From the NCBI GenBank assembly GCA_003278685.1, contig QCDS01000001.1:1-64000 (forward strand): a stretch of DNA of 64,000 nucleotides. Reading direction: 5' to 3'. The notes below the pieces were generated by a model that saw only the letters and a list, made by a program, of their open reading frames with translations, was not told the origin of the DNA and searched no databases. The DNA comes from Prochlorococcus sp. AG-355-K03 (GTDB taxonomy: Bacteria > Cyanobacteriota > Cyanobacteriia > PCC-6307 > Cyanobiaceae). Positions 11,307-22,383 of the stretch are shown here, piece by piece. Each line of letters begins with the position of its first letter. Within the stretch, counting starts at the first letter, position 1. A program made the position numbers and the translations under genes.

Positions 11307-11434
11307 AGGACTAGCGCCCTTATAATTACTTAGTTATTATCAGTGAGAATAAAAATTTAATATTTTCTTATAGAATTTTTTTAAATTTTTTATTAATATA
11401 TTCGAGCATCAAATTTTTTGGGGTATTTGAAGCT

Positions 11435-11683
11435 ATGACCAAAGATTTTAAATCTGGTAATGTTAAGCGCCTGCCAGTTAAAAACGTAGATTTACCAAAT
11501 TTTGTCAATAATTTTTCAGGCGATAACTCAAACATTTGTTTCATTGAGGGAACTAATGTTATAAGAGTACCCTTTGGTAAAAAATTTTCAAAGAAAAAAA
11601 GGCCTGAAAAGAATCAAAATATCGCTACTCTAATACTTCCTTTAAGTTCGTATAATAATCCCACGCCTCCACACGTAGCATAA
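11435..11683 (+). CDS. Small hypothetical protein (82 aa)
   Basis: Intact small ORF filling a gap between gcvP and sqdX; no recognised domain. Confidence 0.45.
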   Translation: MTKDFKSGNVKRLPVKNVDLPNFVNNFSGDNSNICFIEGTNVIRVPFGKKFSKKKRPEKNQNIATLILPLSSYNNPTPPHVA

Positions 11684-11695
11684 TTAAAATAAATT

Positions 11696-12829
11696 TTAAT
11701 CTATTTCTTTGAGAGTATCTGCATAATAATTTTGCAGCTGTAGTGTTGCTTGATTCCAATCCCATTTTTCTGCTTCGTTTCGTGCCTCTTTTCTCATAAC
11801 TTCTCTTTTATCATCATTCTCTAGAATTTTTTTTGTCGCTTCAATCAAACTTTGTTCCCCATTATCTTTTTCATCAGGATCATATAAACAACCATTAATC
11901 CCATCGCTAATAATATCTGGAATCCCCCCCTTGTTAGCTCCGATAACTGGACATCCTGCTGCCATTGCTTCTAGTAAAACTAACCCAAGTGTTTCTGTAC
12001 TAGATGGAAATAAAAATATATCTCCAGATGCATAGGCGCTAGCAAGTTCATCGCCAGATAGGTATCCTATGAAATTAGTCTTTGTATTTTCAAAGATTTT
12101 TTCAAGCTGGTTTCTATATGGTCCGTCACCTACAAGTGCTAGGCAAGTATTAGGAATACTTTCTAAGACTGGTTTAATTCTCTCAATTTGTTTTTCTGCT
12201 GATAATCTTCCTACATAAATCAATAAGTAATTAGCGTCGTTATATTCTCCAAATAATTTTTTTCTCATTTTCTCACTTCTCATATCTGGTCTGAAACTGC
12301 AAGTATCTACTCCCCTTTGCCATAGAGCAGTCCTTTGAATACCTTTATCTTTTAACTCATTGACCATAGCGGTGGAAGTACATAAATTTAACAAGGCTTG
12401 ATTATGAGCTGCTTTAAGTAATTCCCACAAAAGTGGCTCTAACATACCCATACCGTAATGTTCGAGATATTTTGGAAGATGAGTATGGTAACTGGCAATT
12501 AAAGGAATATTATTAGTTTTCGCTAACCATATGCCACCTAAGCCAAGTACAGCTGGATTAACAACATGTATCAAATCTGGGTTAAATTTTTCTAACTTAT
12601 CTGAGACTGCAGGACCCGGTAAACCAAGCTTCAACTCTGGGTATAAGGGTAATGGCATTGCAGCAACTCCAACTACAGTTGCACCCATATATGATTCTGG
12701 ACACCCTTCCGGACAAAAAATTATAACTTCATCACCATTTTTTATTAAAAATTCAATCGTTTTAGTCAGTCTTGTGACTATGCCATCAACTTTAGGTAAA
12801 AAAGTTTCAGTAAACAATGCAATTTTCAC
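11696..12829 (-). CDS. sqdX: Sulfolipid (SQDG) synthase glycosyltransferase SqdX
   Basis: GT4 family: MKIALFTETFLPKVDGIVTRL, SSTETLGLVLLEAMAAGCPVIGANKGGIPDII; adjacent to sqdB. Confidence 0.9.
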   Translation of the reverse strand: MKIALFTETFLPKVDGIVTRLTKTIEFLIKNGDEVIIFCPEGCPESYMGATVVGVAAMPLPLYPELKLGLPGPAVSDKLEKFNPDLIHVVNPAVLGLGGIWLAKTNNIPLIASYHTHLPKYLEHYGMGMLEPLLWELLKAAHNQALLNLCTSTAMVNELKDKGIQRTALWQRGVDTCSFRPDMRSEKMRKKLFGEYNDANYLLIYVGRLSAEKQIERIKPVLESIPNTCLALVGDGPYRNQLEKIFENTKTNFIGYLSGDELASAYASGDIFLFPSSTETLGLVLLEAMAAGCPVIGANKGGIPDIISDGINGCLYDPDEKDNGEQSLIEATKKILENDDKREVMRKEARNEAEKWDWNQATLQLQNYYADTLKEID

Positions 12830-12856
12830 TTTCTTAAGGTAACTATTTTAGAAATT

Positions 12857-14050
12857 TTAATTTGTCTTTATTGCCTCAGCTTGTTTCTTAGTCCAGGATG
12901 AAACACAAGGTATGCGTTTAAGATCACATCTATTGGAGTATTTTTTTGCAACTTCAACAACTTCTTCTAATAAGCCATTATCAAGAGTCGTTGGGTTTAA
13001 ACCTAATTCTATAAAACATTTGTTATCAACAATTAGATCATTTTCTACAGCTTCATTCCTTGGATTTGGTAAATAATTAATATCAGCTCCTGTTAGAGAA
13101 GCAACTTTTTTAGCTAGTTCTCCAACTTGATGACTCTCAGTCATTTGATTAAAGATTTTTACTCTTTCTCCAGATTTTGGAGGATTTTCAAGAGCAAGTT
13201 GTACGCATTTTACAGAGTCTTTTATATGTATAAATGCTCTTGTTTGCCCGCCTGTCCCATGTACACTTAATGGATATCCAATTGCAGCTTGCATTAGAAA
13301 TCTGTTTAAAACAGTTCCATAATCTCCGTCATAGTCAAATCGGTTTGTCAATCTGGGATCTTTTAAAGTTGCTTCTGTATTTGTTCCCCAAACAATGCCT
13401 TGATGTAAATCAGTAATCCTTACAAGATCATTTTTGTTGTAGTAAAGAAATAATAATTGATCTAAGGTTTTAGTCATATGGTAAACACTACCTGGACTTG
13501 CAGGGTGTAATATTTCTTCTTCAAATCGGCTTCCATCTGGTTGTGGAACTTCAACTTTTAGATAACCTTCTGGAATTGTTGCACCTCTATGTGATCCATA
13601 TCCATAAACTCCCATTGTTCCTAAATGAACAACATGAATATCTAAATTACTCTCTACTATTGCAGCAAGAAGGTTGTGGGTGCCATTAACATTATTATCC
13701 ACTGTATATCTTTTGGTGAAACTAGATTTCATCGAGTAAGGTGCTGCTCTTTGTTCTGCAAAATGGATCACGGAATCTGGTTTTTCATCAATTAGCAAAT
13801 TGAGCAATTTTTGATATTGTTTAGAGATATCCATATTAAGAAATCTCATAGGCTTACCTCCAATCTCTTCCCATGCAGAAAGTCGTTCTGTTATCGAAGC
13901 AATTGGAGTTAAAGATTCTACCTCTAGATCAATATCAATTTTTCTACGACTTAAATTGTCGACAATAATAACATCATGATTTTGCTCTGCTAAATTCACC
14001 GCACAAGGCCAACCGCAAAACCCATCTCCACCTAGAACAATAACTTTCAC
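12857..14050 (-). CDS. sqdB: UDP-sulfoquinovose synthase SqdB
   Basis: VIVLGGDGFCGWPCAVNLAEQNHDVIIVDNLSRR, SDR Rossmann motif, HFAEQRAAPYSMKS. Confidence 0.95.
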   Translation of the reverse strand: MKVIVLGGDGFCGWPCAVNLAEQNHDVIIVDNLSRRKIDIDLEVESLTPIASITERLSAWEEIGGKPMRFLNMDISKQYQKLLNLLIDEKPDSVIHFAEQRAAPYSMKSSFTKRYTVDNNVNGTHNLLAAIVESNLDIHVVHLGTMGVYGYGSHRGATIPEGYLKVEVPQPDGSRFEEEILHPASPGSVYHMTKTLDQLLFLYYNKNDLVRITDLHQGIVWGTNTEATLKDPRLTNRFDYDGDYGTVLNRFLMQAAIGYPLSVHGTGGQTRAFIHIKDSVKCVQLALENPPKSGERVKIFNQMTESHQVGELAKKVASLTGADINYLPNPRNEAVENDLIVDNKCFIELGLNPTTLDNGLLEEVVEVAKKYSNRCDLKRIPCVSSWTKKQAEAIKTN

Positions 14051-14174
14051 TCAGAACTCCAGAATTAAAAGATTCATAATATATTTATTAAATTACTACA
14101 GTGTGCTTCCACTTTGCGAAAAAACATTGTAAATAGTTTCAAATCTTCTTTCTTAATACGATAAATAAAGAGAA

Positions 14175-14969
14175 TTAGATAGATATGTTTTTTTCTGGCG
14201 AACTTGCTACTGCAAAGTCTTGTTTTTTAATTCTTCCTGCAAGAAAAGCTTGCCTGCCAGCTTTCACACTATAATTTAAAGCTTGAGCCATAAGAGGAGG
14301 ATTTGCAGCTTGTGCTATTGCACTATTGATTAAGACACCATCAGCTCCAATTTCCATAGCTTGAGAAGCTTCACTAGGCACTCCAATTCCTGCGTCAATT
14401 ATTACTGGCACTTTTGCATTCTCAATAATTATCCTTATGTTTGATAAATTTAACAAACCTTGCCCGGATCCTATGGGCGAGCCCAATGGCATTACAGTTG
14501 CACAACCTATTTCTTCTAGTCTTTTTGCAAGAAGAGGATCTGCATTGATATAAGGAAGTACAGCGAAACCCTTTTTTATTAAAATTTCGGCAGCTTTAAG
14601 AGTTTCTATTGGATCTGGTAGCAAATACTTTTTGTCAGGAATAACTTCTAACTTCACGAAATTATTTTCTTCTTGACCAGATAATTTTGCAAGTTCTCTA
14701 CCTAAAATTGCTATTCTGACTGCCTCATCGGAATTAATACAACCAGCTGTATTAGGAAGCATCCAATATTTTTCCCAGTTGATCTTTTCGAGTAAATTTT
14801 CTCCGGTCTGATCATTTTTAATTCTTCTAACAGCTACTGTTATAATTTCCGTTTCAGAATTTGACAAACTTTCCACCATATCTTGAGAAGATTTGTATTT
14901 GCCAGTACCAACCATTAATCTACTGGAAAATTGTTTTCCACCAATTAATAAAGAAGAAGAATTTTCCAT
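14175..14969 (-). CDS. thiG: Thiazole synthase
   Basis: [48 protein letters not shown]. Confidence 0.95.
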   Translation of the reverse strand: MENSSSLLIGGKQFSSRLMVGTGKYKSSQDMVESLSNSETEIITVAVRRIKNDQTGENLLEKINWEKYWMLPNTAGCINSDEAVRIAILGRELAKLSGQEENNFVKLEVIPDKKYLLPDPIETLKAAEILIKKGFAVLPYINADPLLAKRLEEIGCATVMPLGSPIGSGQGLLNLSNIRIIIENAKVPVIIDAGIGVPSEASQAMEIGADGVLINSAIAQAANPPLMAQALNYSVKAGRQAFLAGRIKKQDFAVASSPEKNISI

Positions 14970-14971
14970 AT

Positions 14972-15529
14972 TTAGAACCCTTTATCTTTAATACCTTTAT
15001 AAGGTTTATAATTGTTTCTTTTTTCTAACTCCTTACTTTTTTTAATTGCTGTTTTGTTTTTTGGATCTATCACCAAAACCTTTTGATAAGTTTCATATGC
15101 CAAGTCGTACTCAAGTAAACGTTGTTGTGCTGATGCGAGGTTATTTAGGGCTATAGGATATTCTGGAAGTGATTTTATTGCAGAGTTATAGTGTTTAATT
15201 GCTTTTTTAAATTCATTTTGAGCAGCATAAGAAAATCCTAAAGCATTATTTATTATCGCTTTGGCTTCATCAGGTTCATTTTCATAATTTTCAATTGCTT
15301 TTAAAAAAGTTTTAGTTGCTTCAGAATATAATCTTTTTTTTATCTGAATAGACCCAAATTCATATAATTCTGTAGCTTGAGTGAGAGAATCTAAACCTTT
15401 TTGCTCGAATTTTACTAAATTTAATTCTTCACTTCTTGTTTTTAGAAATTGTCTGAATACAAAAATAGAAATTATTATTAATACAACAAAAAGAATTATT
15501 AAATAAGATTGGAAGGAAGATATTTCCAT
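14972..15529 (-). CDS. ycf37: TPR-repeat protein, Ycf37-like photosystem I accumulation factor
   Basis: N-terminal TM segment followed by TPR repeats; size and layout as in Ycf37. Confidence 0.7.
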   Translation of the reverse strand: MEISSFQSYLIILFVVLIIISIFVFRQFLKTRSEELNLVKFEQKGLDSLTQATELYEFGSIQIKKRLYSEATKTFLKAIENYENEPDEAKAIINNALGFSYAAQNEFKKAIKHYNSAIKSLPEYPIALNNLASAQQRLLEYDLAYETYQKVLVIDPKNKTAIKKSKELEKRNNYKPYKGIKDKGF

Positions 15530-15562
15530 TATTTATATTTTTTCTAGATTATATTCTTTTTT

Positions 15563-15910
15563 CTACTTACTAACGGAAGAAACAATTTTTTCAAAACATT
15601 TAGGATCGCTTAAGGCTAATTGAGCAAGCATTTTTCTATTTATAATAATTTCTGAATTTTTCATGCCATTTATCAACTTGCTATAGTTTGTTCCATTTAT
15701 CCTGGCAGATGCGTTAATTCTAGAAATCCAAAGTCTTCTAAAATCTCTTTTTCTTCTTCTCCTATCCCTATAAGCATTACAAAGAGCTTTCATCACTCTT
15801 TGATTTGCTGTCCTGAAAAGATTTTTGTTGCCGCCTCTAAAACCTTTTGCAAGATTTAAAATTTTGTTTCTTCTTTTTCTGGCTATGTTGCCTCTTTTTA
15901 CGCGTGCCAT
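15563..15910 (-). CDS. rplT: 50S ribosomal protein L20
   Basis: [27 protein letters not shown]..., pairs with rpmI. Confidence 0.97.
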   Translation of the reverse strand: MARVKRGNIARKRRNKILNLAKGFRGGNKNLFRTANQRVMKALCNAYRDRRRRKRDFRRLWISRINASARINGTNYSKLINGMKNSEIIINRKMLAQLALSDPKCFEKIVSSVSK

Positions 15911-15938
15911 GAATATCTAATAAAAATTGGTTAAAGAT

Positions 15939-16136
15939 TTATGCGTATGGAATCATTAATCTTACATTATCAGCATCTCTTTCATCAACTACTGCTTTTG
16001 TTGATAGATGTCTTTTTAATTTTGAACTTTTATGATCAAGTAAATGATTATGGAAAGCTCTTCTTCTCATGAATTTACCCGTCGCAGTAGCTTTAAATCT
16101 TTTGGCAGCTGATTTACGAGTTTTTAGTTTAGACAT
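15939..16136 (-). CDS. rpmI: 50S ribosomal protein L35
   Basis: [39 protein letters not shown]. Confidence 0.97.
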
Positions 16137-16227
16137 TTAGGTCAAATGTGTTTAATTAGGATAATCTAAACCTTTATACGCATTGGTGCAAATTAAAGTT
16201 GTTAATTGATTAAGAAAGTTCTAACTT

Positions 16228-17766
16228 ATGAAACTTAAATTTCCCTTTTTATACTTATTTTTAGGATGTATTTCTCTCTTTTTAATAAACATTAAATTTA
16301 CTTCAAATGTCAAAGGAGAAGAATTTCAAAAGATTGAACTCAATAATGAAATTAAAAAAGGAAAATTTTTAATTGGTTTAAAGCAATATTTAGGCGGGGA
16401 GAATGACAGTTTTTCAAAAAAAAAGAATATCAATTTTATCACTGATAAAGGTTTTTTAAATCTGATATCGTCCAACGGTATTCAACATAAATCAAAAGAA
16501 ATTAATATTAGTTGGGTGGATATACCCATCAAAAATCCAAAAACAATCGAAAGAATTGTTTTTGGTCCTTTTGCTAGCTATGAATCAGCAAAAAAACAAG
16601 CAGAGAAACTTAAAGATAAAGGATTTAAGACGACTGTTGCCTACCCTAAAAATTGGGAAGTATGGATTCCATTTGAAGATGATCTTCCAGAGTTTGAATT
16701 AAAAAATAAGATTTCTAGAAAAATAAAAAATTTTCAAATTACTCCTGTTCTTAGAAGTGAATATAGTTTTATGAAACTCCAAGGACCTATATATATTTAT
16801 GCTCAAGAGGACATAACAATTAATGGTGTCAATTTTGGCAAAAATTTTTATTTATTAAAAGATTTATATGGAACTTGGACATTAGTTCAAAAAATTGAAT
16901 TTGATGATTATTTGGCAGGTGTTTTGCCATATGAAATTGGACCCAATTCTCCTTTAGAAGCACTTAAAGCTCAAGCAATTATTGCAAGAACTTGGGGAAT
17001 ATTTAATTCTGATAGATTTAATATGGACAAATATCATTTATGTATCACCACTCAATGTCAAGTTTATAAACCTCCTAAAATTACAAATAAAAAAGTGAAA
17101 AAAGCTATAGAAGCAACTTCAAATTTAATTCTCACTTATAGAAATCAACCAATTAATGCTTTTTACCATGGTTCTAATGGTGGCGTATCTGCTACTGCAG
17201 GAGAGTCTTGGCAAATTCAAGATTATTTTTATTTCAATTCGATCATTGATGGTTCTAAATCATTAAATAAAATTTTTAAACTTCCAATTACAAATGAATC
17301 TGATTTAAATAATTTTTTAGATTTTGATAAAGAACAGTTTTATGGGAGTAATCATTCTCTTTTTCGATGGAATAAGAAATTTTCTAGTCTTGAAATTAAA
17401 GAAAAGTTAATTAAAAACAAACTTATAAATATTAATGACGATGTTTTGGATATAAATTCTATTGAACGTGGGTCGAGTGGCAGAGTGACAAAATTGGAAA
17501 TACGAACGGACAAAGTTAATAAATCTATTGTTCTAGTTAAAGATGATATTCGACGGGTATTAAATTTTATACCTAGTAATTTGTTTACTATTAATAAATT
17601 AAGTGATGATTTATGGCTTTTGAGAGGAGGAGGCTTCGGTCATGGTGTAGGTTTATCTCAGTCAGGAGCGATTGAAATGGCTAAATTAGGATTTTCTTAT
17701 GAACAAATATTGAATCATTACTATCAAAAAGCAAAACTGAAAAAATTTGAGATATTGTCTCAATGA
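16228..17766 (+). CDS. SpoIID/LytB-domain protein with N-terminal signal/TM and SPOR-like segment
   Basis: DYLAGVLPYEIGPNSPLEALKAQAIIARTW, HGSNGGVSATAGESW, GGGFGHGVGLSQSGA. Confidence 0.85.
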   Translation: MKLKFPFLYLFLGCISLFLINIKFTSNVKGEEFQKIELNNEIKKGKFLIGLKQYLGGENDSFSKKKNINFITDKGFLNLISSNGIQHKSKEINISWVDIPIKNPKTIERIVFGPFASYESAKKQAEKLKDKGFKTTVAYPKNWEVWIPFEDDLPEFELKNKISRKIKNFQITPVLRSEYSFMKLQGPIYIYAQEDITINGVNFGKNFYLLKDLYGTWTLVQKIEFDDYLAGVLPYEIGPNSPLEALKAQAIIARTWGIFNSDRFNMDKYHLCITTQCQVYKPPKITNKKVKKAIEATSNLILTYRNQPINAFYHGSNGGVSATAGESWQIQDYFYFNSIIDGSKSLNKIFKLPITNESDLNNFLDFDKEQFYGSNHSLFRWNKKFSSLEIKEKLIKNKLININDDVLDINSIERGSSGRVTKLEIRTDKVNKSIVLVKDDIRRVLNFIPSNLFTINKLSDDLWLLRGGGFGHGVGLSQSGAIEMAKLGFSYEQILNHYYQKAKLKKFEILSQ

Positions 17767-17792
17767 AAGTTAAGTAATTAAAATTTACTTTT

Positions 17793-19094
17793 ATGAGTAA
17801 GGGTTTTTATAAAAATCGAAGATTGAAGTCGTTTATATTTCTTGGTGCTTGTTTTTTTATAGCTATTATTCCTCATGTTTTCAATATCGAAAATTTCTTT
17901 CACATTATATTAACTCTTTCTTTTGTGATTGTTCTTTACGGTTTAATAGTTATTTCTAGAAATGTCAAAAGGAACAACGTTGTAAACATTGTTAGCAGAA
18001 AAATTAGTAATAAAGAGCTACCTATGCTTGATATTTTAGTCGCTGCTAGAGATGAAGAGAATGTCATAGCAAGATTAGTTGAAAGATTATTTAGTTTAGA
18101 TTATCCAATAAATAAATTAAATATTTACATAATCGATGATGGTAGCTCTGATAAGACGCCTTTAATTTTAGATCGATTAGCTAGACAATATGACAAGCTA
18201 AAAGTAATAAGTCGTTCGCCAAATGCAGGCGGAGGAAAGTCAGGAGCTTTGAATTATGCCTTGAAGTTTACTCATGGTGAATGGTTATTAGTTTTGGATG
18301 CTGATGCTGAATTAAAACAAGATTCTTTGATAAGGTTATTTAGTTTTGTAGAAGAGGGGGATTGGTCTGCAGTTCAACTAAGAAAATCAGTAACAAATGT
18401 AAGTAAGAATTTTTTAACTTCTTGTCAGTCAATGGAAATGGCTATGGACGCAATCTTTCAATATGGAAGATTATCAGTTGCTGGAGTTTCTGAATTAAGG
18501 GGAAATGGCCAATTAATTAAAAAAGAAACATTATTGGCATGTGGTTCTTTTAATGAAGATACAGTTACAGATGATCTTGATTTGAGTTTAAGATTATTAT
18601 TATCTAAATCTAGAATTGGAATCTTGTGGGATCCCCCAGTTATGGAGGAAGCAGTTGAGAATTTAAATGCTTTATTAGCGCAAAGGCAAAGATGGGCAGA
18701 GGGGGGTTTGCAAAGATTCTTTGATTATGGAGATCAATTATTTACTAATAAAATTGATTATTTGCAAAAATTTGATTTAACTTACTTCTTCATTTTGCAA
18801 TATGCACTACCAATAATTTCTATTTTTGATTTATTTTTTAGTATTGCTTTGTTAGATTCACCAATTTACTGGCCTATTTCATTTACAGCTTTTATGTTAT
18901 CTGGAATTGCGTTTTGGTACGGTTCTTCTTGTAAAAGCGAAGTACCAGTATTGCAAAAAAGCAATTTTTTGATGGTATTTGTCTCGGTTTTTTATTTATC
19001 ACATTGGTTTTTAGTAATCCCTTGGGTAACAATAAAGATGTCTATTTTTCCCAAAAAGATACTTTGGCGAAAAACTATTCATACTGGAGTTTAA
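17793..19094 (+). CDS. Membrane glycosyltransferase family 2, similar in layout to cyanobacterial glucosyl-diacylglycerol synthase (MgdA type)
   Basis: LDILVAARDEENVIARLVERLFSLDYP, IIDDGSSDKT, VLDADAE, DDLDLSLR, QRQRWAEGG, C-terminal TM helices. Confidence 0.75.
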   Translation: MSKGFYKNRRLKSFIFLGACFFIAIIPHVFNIENFFHIILTLSFVIVLYGLIVISRNVKRNNVVNIVSRKISNKELPMLDILVAARDEENVIARLVERLFSLDYPINKLNIYIIDDGSSDKTPLILDRLARQYDKLKVISRSPNAGGGKSGALNYALKFTHGEWLLVLDADAELKQDSLIRLFSFVEEGDWSAVQLRKSVTNVSKNFLTSCQSMEMAMDAIFQYGRLSVAGVSELRGNGQLIKKETLLACGSFNEDTVTDDLDLSLRLLLSKSRIGILWDPPVMEEAVENLNALLAQRQRWAEGGLQRFFDYGDQLFTNKIDYLQKFDLTYFFILQYALPIISIFDLFFSIALLDSPIYWPISFTAFMLSGIAFWYGSSCKSEVPVLQKSNFLMVFVSVFYLSHWFLVIPWVTIKMSIFPKKILWRKTIHTGV

Positions 19095-19095
19095 T

Positions 19096-20853
19096 TTATT
19101 CATCAAGGTCTATAATTTCTCCATTGAAAAAATTTGCTAAGTTTTTTGAGCTATTATCATAAGTCTCTTCGTTAGATATTTTTGGTGATGAATGAGTTTT
19201 TGGTTCTATTTTTTTTAAAGGTCGAAAATTATTTGCTTCATTTTGGGTCATTTCTGGTGTATTTGTAGGGTTTCTTTTATTTAAATTTTTGGTTGAGAAA
19301 TTAAGTATTATTTGATCTCCAAATATCTTTTTTGCAGTGTTTTCAATTATAACTTTTCTACTTTTGATCATATTTTCCCAGTTTGGAGATAATGCAATTG
19401 TTATGTTCTCCGAATCAAAACTTTCAAGTTCGGCTTGTTGTGAGAGTAACATTCGTGTTGATGGTAACTCTACTTTAGAAAGAAATAATTCCCATTTATC
19501 TTTTAAATTTGATCCTTGATTATTTTGGTTATTTTCAGAAATATTTTCAATACTTTCTTTTTCAAGAACTTCAAATTTTTCTAATTTTTCGTCTTTTTTT
19601 TCGATCAATTTCTTGTGAGTTTTCTCTTCTTGGATACTTGGTTTTGGAATCTCATCTGAAATATTTTCTTTATTAATTGGAATGTTTTTTCTACTTTCAT
19701 GCTTCTCCCCAGTCGAATTTTTTTTACTTCCTTGTTTATTTTCAAAACTACTTATCTCTTGACTATCCAGAAGACCAGTTAAATGTATTTCAAACCAAAG
19801 CCTTGGATTATCACTTGATTTGATTTGATATTCAATATTTCTCAGATTATTATGCCAATTAATTATTGTTGATTTATTTATTGTTTTTGAGATTTTATCT
19901 AACTCATCTCGAAATTCATCAGACGTATAATAAAGATCTGAATATTTATTATTAGTAGTGTGTAATAGTAGATCTCTTGTTATATTCAATAATCCGATAA
20001 TTATTTGAAGAGGTTCGTTTCCGGCATCATATAATTTGTTGCAGGTGTCAATTAATGACTCTGGATTATTCTCAACCAATGATTTTATCAGATTTGTTGA
20101 TTCACTTTCTGATACTTCTCCTAGGAGGTTTTGGATATTATTAATTGTTATCCCTTCTGGTAAAAGATTCAATTGTTCAAGGAGGTTTTGTGCATCTCTC
20201 ATACCTCCATTAGACCTTTTTGCAATCATTTTTAACGCCTGAACTTCGTACTTAATGGATTCTTTTTCGGCGATTTCTGATAAATGTTGAAAAATATCAC
20301 TAGGGCTTATTCTTCTAAAATCAAACTTTTGGCATCTACTTTTTATTGTATTTAATACTCTCTCAGGATTTGTCGTCGCAAGTATAAATACAACTCTCGA
20401 GGGCGGTTCTTCAATAGTTTTTAGTAAAGCATTTGAAGCTGCCGTTGAAAGCATATGACATTCATCAATTACATAGACTTTCCATCTCGCTTGAGTAGGT
20501 GCAAATCTCGCTCTTTCTATAATTTCTCTTATATTTTCTACTCCTGTATTTGATGCTGCATCAATCTCGATAATATCTAGAGCGCTCCCATCTGTAATTT
20601 GTCTACATAACTCACATTTACAACAAGGAGTTATCGTAGGTTGGTCGAATGACTGGCAATTTAGAGATTTTGCAAATATTCTTGCACTTGATGTTTTTCC
20701 AGTGCCTCTTGGACCATTAAAAAGATATGCAGGAGCAATTTTTTTTGTTAATAGAGCTTGTTTGAGTGTAATGGATATAAATTTTTGCCCAACCAGTTCG
20801 TCTAAGTTGTTTGGTCTATATTTTTGATGAAAAGGCTTATGTATATTTGGCAT
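19096..20853 (-). CDS. dnaX: DNA polymerase III gamma/tau subunit (no intein)
   Basis: HQKYRPNNLDELVGQ, FNGPRGTGKTSSARIFAKSLNC, Cys4 Zn site CCKCELC, VIDECHML. Confidence 0.96.
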   Translation of the reverse strand: MPNIHKPFHQKYRPNNLDELVGQKFISITLKQALLTKKIAPAYLFNGPRGTGKTSSARIFAKSLNCQSFDQPTITPCCKCELCRQITDGSALDIIEIDAASNTGVENIREIIERARFAPTQARWKVYVIDECHMLSTAASNALLKTIEEPPSRVVFILATTNPERVLNTIKSRCQKFDFRRISPSDIFQHLSEIAEKESIKYEVQALKMIAKRSNGGMRDAQNLLEQLNLLPEGITINNIQNLLGEVSESESTNLIKSLVENNPESLIDTCNKLYDAGNEPLQIIIGLLNITRDLLLHTTNNKYSDLYYTSDEFRDELDKISKTINKSTIINWHNNLRNIEYQIKSSDNPRLWFEIHLTGLLDSQEISSFENKQGSKKNSTGEKHESRKNIPINKENISDEIPKPSIQEEKTHKKLIEKKDEKLEKFEVLEKESIENISENNQNNQGSNLKDKWELFLSKVELPSTRMLLSQQAELESFDSENITIALSPNWENMIKSRKVIIENTAKKIFGDQIILNFSTKNLNKRNPTNTPEMTQNEANNFRPLKKIEPKTHSSPKISNEETYDNSSKNLANFFNGEIIDLDE

Positions 20854-20910
20854 TTATTTTTCATTAATTAGAAAAATTAGGGATTCAATTAAAAAAATTA
20901 AACTCTAATT

Positions 20911-22278
20911 TTATGCAGACTCTTTAATGATTCTTTTTGATCCTGAAGGTAGTTTAACAATTTTAGATGAGAACAAATTATCTACCATTTTTTTCGTAAT
21001 TGTGAATTCTTTTACATTTTCTTCAGAAGGCAAAGTATACATTATGTCTAGCATTAGCTCTTCAATTATTGATCTTAATGCTCTTGCACCTGTTTTTCTT
21101 TTGTATGCTTCATTTGCTATCGCTTCAACAGAATCAGGCTCAAATGATAATTCAACATTATCCATACTTAACAAAGTTTTGAATTGCTTTACTAATGCAT
21201 CTCTTGGTTGAGTCAAAATAGATTCTAAAGTTTCTTTAGTAAGACGATCTAATACAGCACAAACCGGAATTCTTCCAATAAATTCTGGAATTAGGCCGTA
21301 TTTCACTAAGTCATCTAATTCTAAATTTTTCAGGGAATCTCTTGGGTCTACTATTTTTTTTGTATCAACTTTGTTTTGATCTGAATTGGTGGTAAATCCT
21401 ATAGAGTGTTTACCCATACGCTTTTGAACGATATCCTCTAAACCTATAAAAGCTCCTCCACAAATAAATAGTATTTGACTCGTATCAATTTGGATGCAGT
21501 CATGATAAGGATGTTTTCTTCCGCCTTGAGGTGGCACATTAGCAATTGTTCCTTCAAGCATTTTTAATAATGCTTGTTGTACCCCTTCACCGGAGACATC
21601 TCTAGTAATTGAAGGATTCTCGCTTTTTCTTGCAATTTTATCTATTTCATCAATATAAATAATTCCTTTTTGAGCTAGTTCTACATTCATTTCTGATTTC
21701 TGTAGAAGTCTTAAAAGTATGTTTTCAACATCCTCCCCAACATATCCAGCTTCTGTCAAAGTCGTTGCATCAGCTACTGCAAAAGGAACATCTAAAAACT
21801 CTGCTAAAGTTTGCGCCAATAATGTTTTTCCACTTCCAGTAGGACCGATGAGTAAAATATTTGATTTTTGTAATTTAGTTGCTTGTGAATCAGTTGAATT
21901 GCTATTTTTACTGTCTTCTTTAACTTTCCAAGCTAATCGCTTGTAGTGATTGTATACGGCTACTGATAATATTTTTTTTGCAGATTCTTGTCCAACAACT
22001 TGATTATCTAGAAAATTTTTTATTTCTAATGGCTTAGGAATTGAGGTTAATTCTAAAGGAACAGATTTTTTTGGATTATCAGTTGGTAATTTCTTTTTTA
22101 CTTGTGGAGAGTTGTTTGTGTTCGCTTGATTATCAAGTAGTTCTTCATCGAGAATCTCATTACAAAGGTCTATGCACTCATCACAGATATAAACCCCAGG
22201 ACCAGCTATAAGCTTTCTTACTTGGTCTTGTGACTTCCCGCAAAATGAACATTTAAGATGGGCGTCGAATTTAGCCAT
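20911..22278 (-). CDS. clpX: ATP-dependent Clp protease ATP-binding subunit ClpX
   Basis: N-terminal zinc-binding [30 protein letters not shown], Walker [24 protein letters not shown]. Confidence 0.98.
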   Translation of the reverse strand: MAKFDAHLKCSFCGKSQDQVRKLIAGPGVYICDECIDLCNEILDEELLDNQANTNNSPQVKKKLPTDNPKKSVPLELTSIPKPLEIKNFLDNQVVGQESAKKILSVAVYNHYKRLAWKVKEDSKNSNSTDSQATKLQKSNILLIGPTGSGKTLLAQTLAEFLDVPFAVADATTLTEAGYVGEDVENILLRLLQKSEMNVELAQKGIIYIDEIDKIARKSENPSITRDVSGEGVQQALLKMLEGTIANVPPQGGRKHPYHDCIQIDTSQILFICGGAFIGLEDIVQKRMGKHSIGFTTNSDQNKVDTKKIVDPRDSLKNLELDDLVKYGLIPEFIGRIPVCAVLDRLTKETLESILTQPRDALVKQFKTLLSMDNVELSFEPDSVEAIANEAYKRKTGARALRSIIEELMLDIMYTLPSEENVKEFTITKKMVDNLFSSKIVKLPSGSKRIIKESA

Positions 22279-22383
22279 CGATTATAAGTTTTTAAAGTGA
22301 AAGGTGTTAAATATTCCCTATTCACTAGGATTGCTCATAAATATCGATTCGTCATCATATTCTTAAAAAATCAGAACCCCTTG

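Noticed and set aside
11306-11435. Possible terminator or small RNA after gcvP
   Set aside because: Only weak imperfect inverted repeats (AAGG..CCTT); not distinguishable from AT-rich background.
12531-12842. Antisense ORF of 103 aa
   Set aside because: Fully inside sqdX on the opposite strand; sequence is a shadow translation without domain features.
16228-17766. Sporulation system hinted by SpoIID
   Set aside because: No other sporulation genes; SpoIID-domain proteins are common in cyanobacteria.
19096-20853. Possible intein in dnaX (known split intein gene in Synechocystis-type cyanobacteria)
   Set aside because: Uninterrupted 585 aa ORF with contiguous AAA+ motifs.
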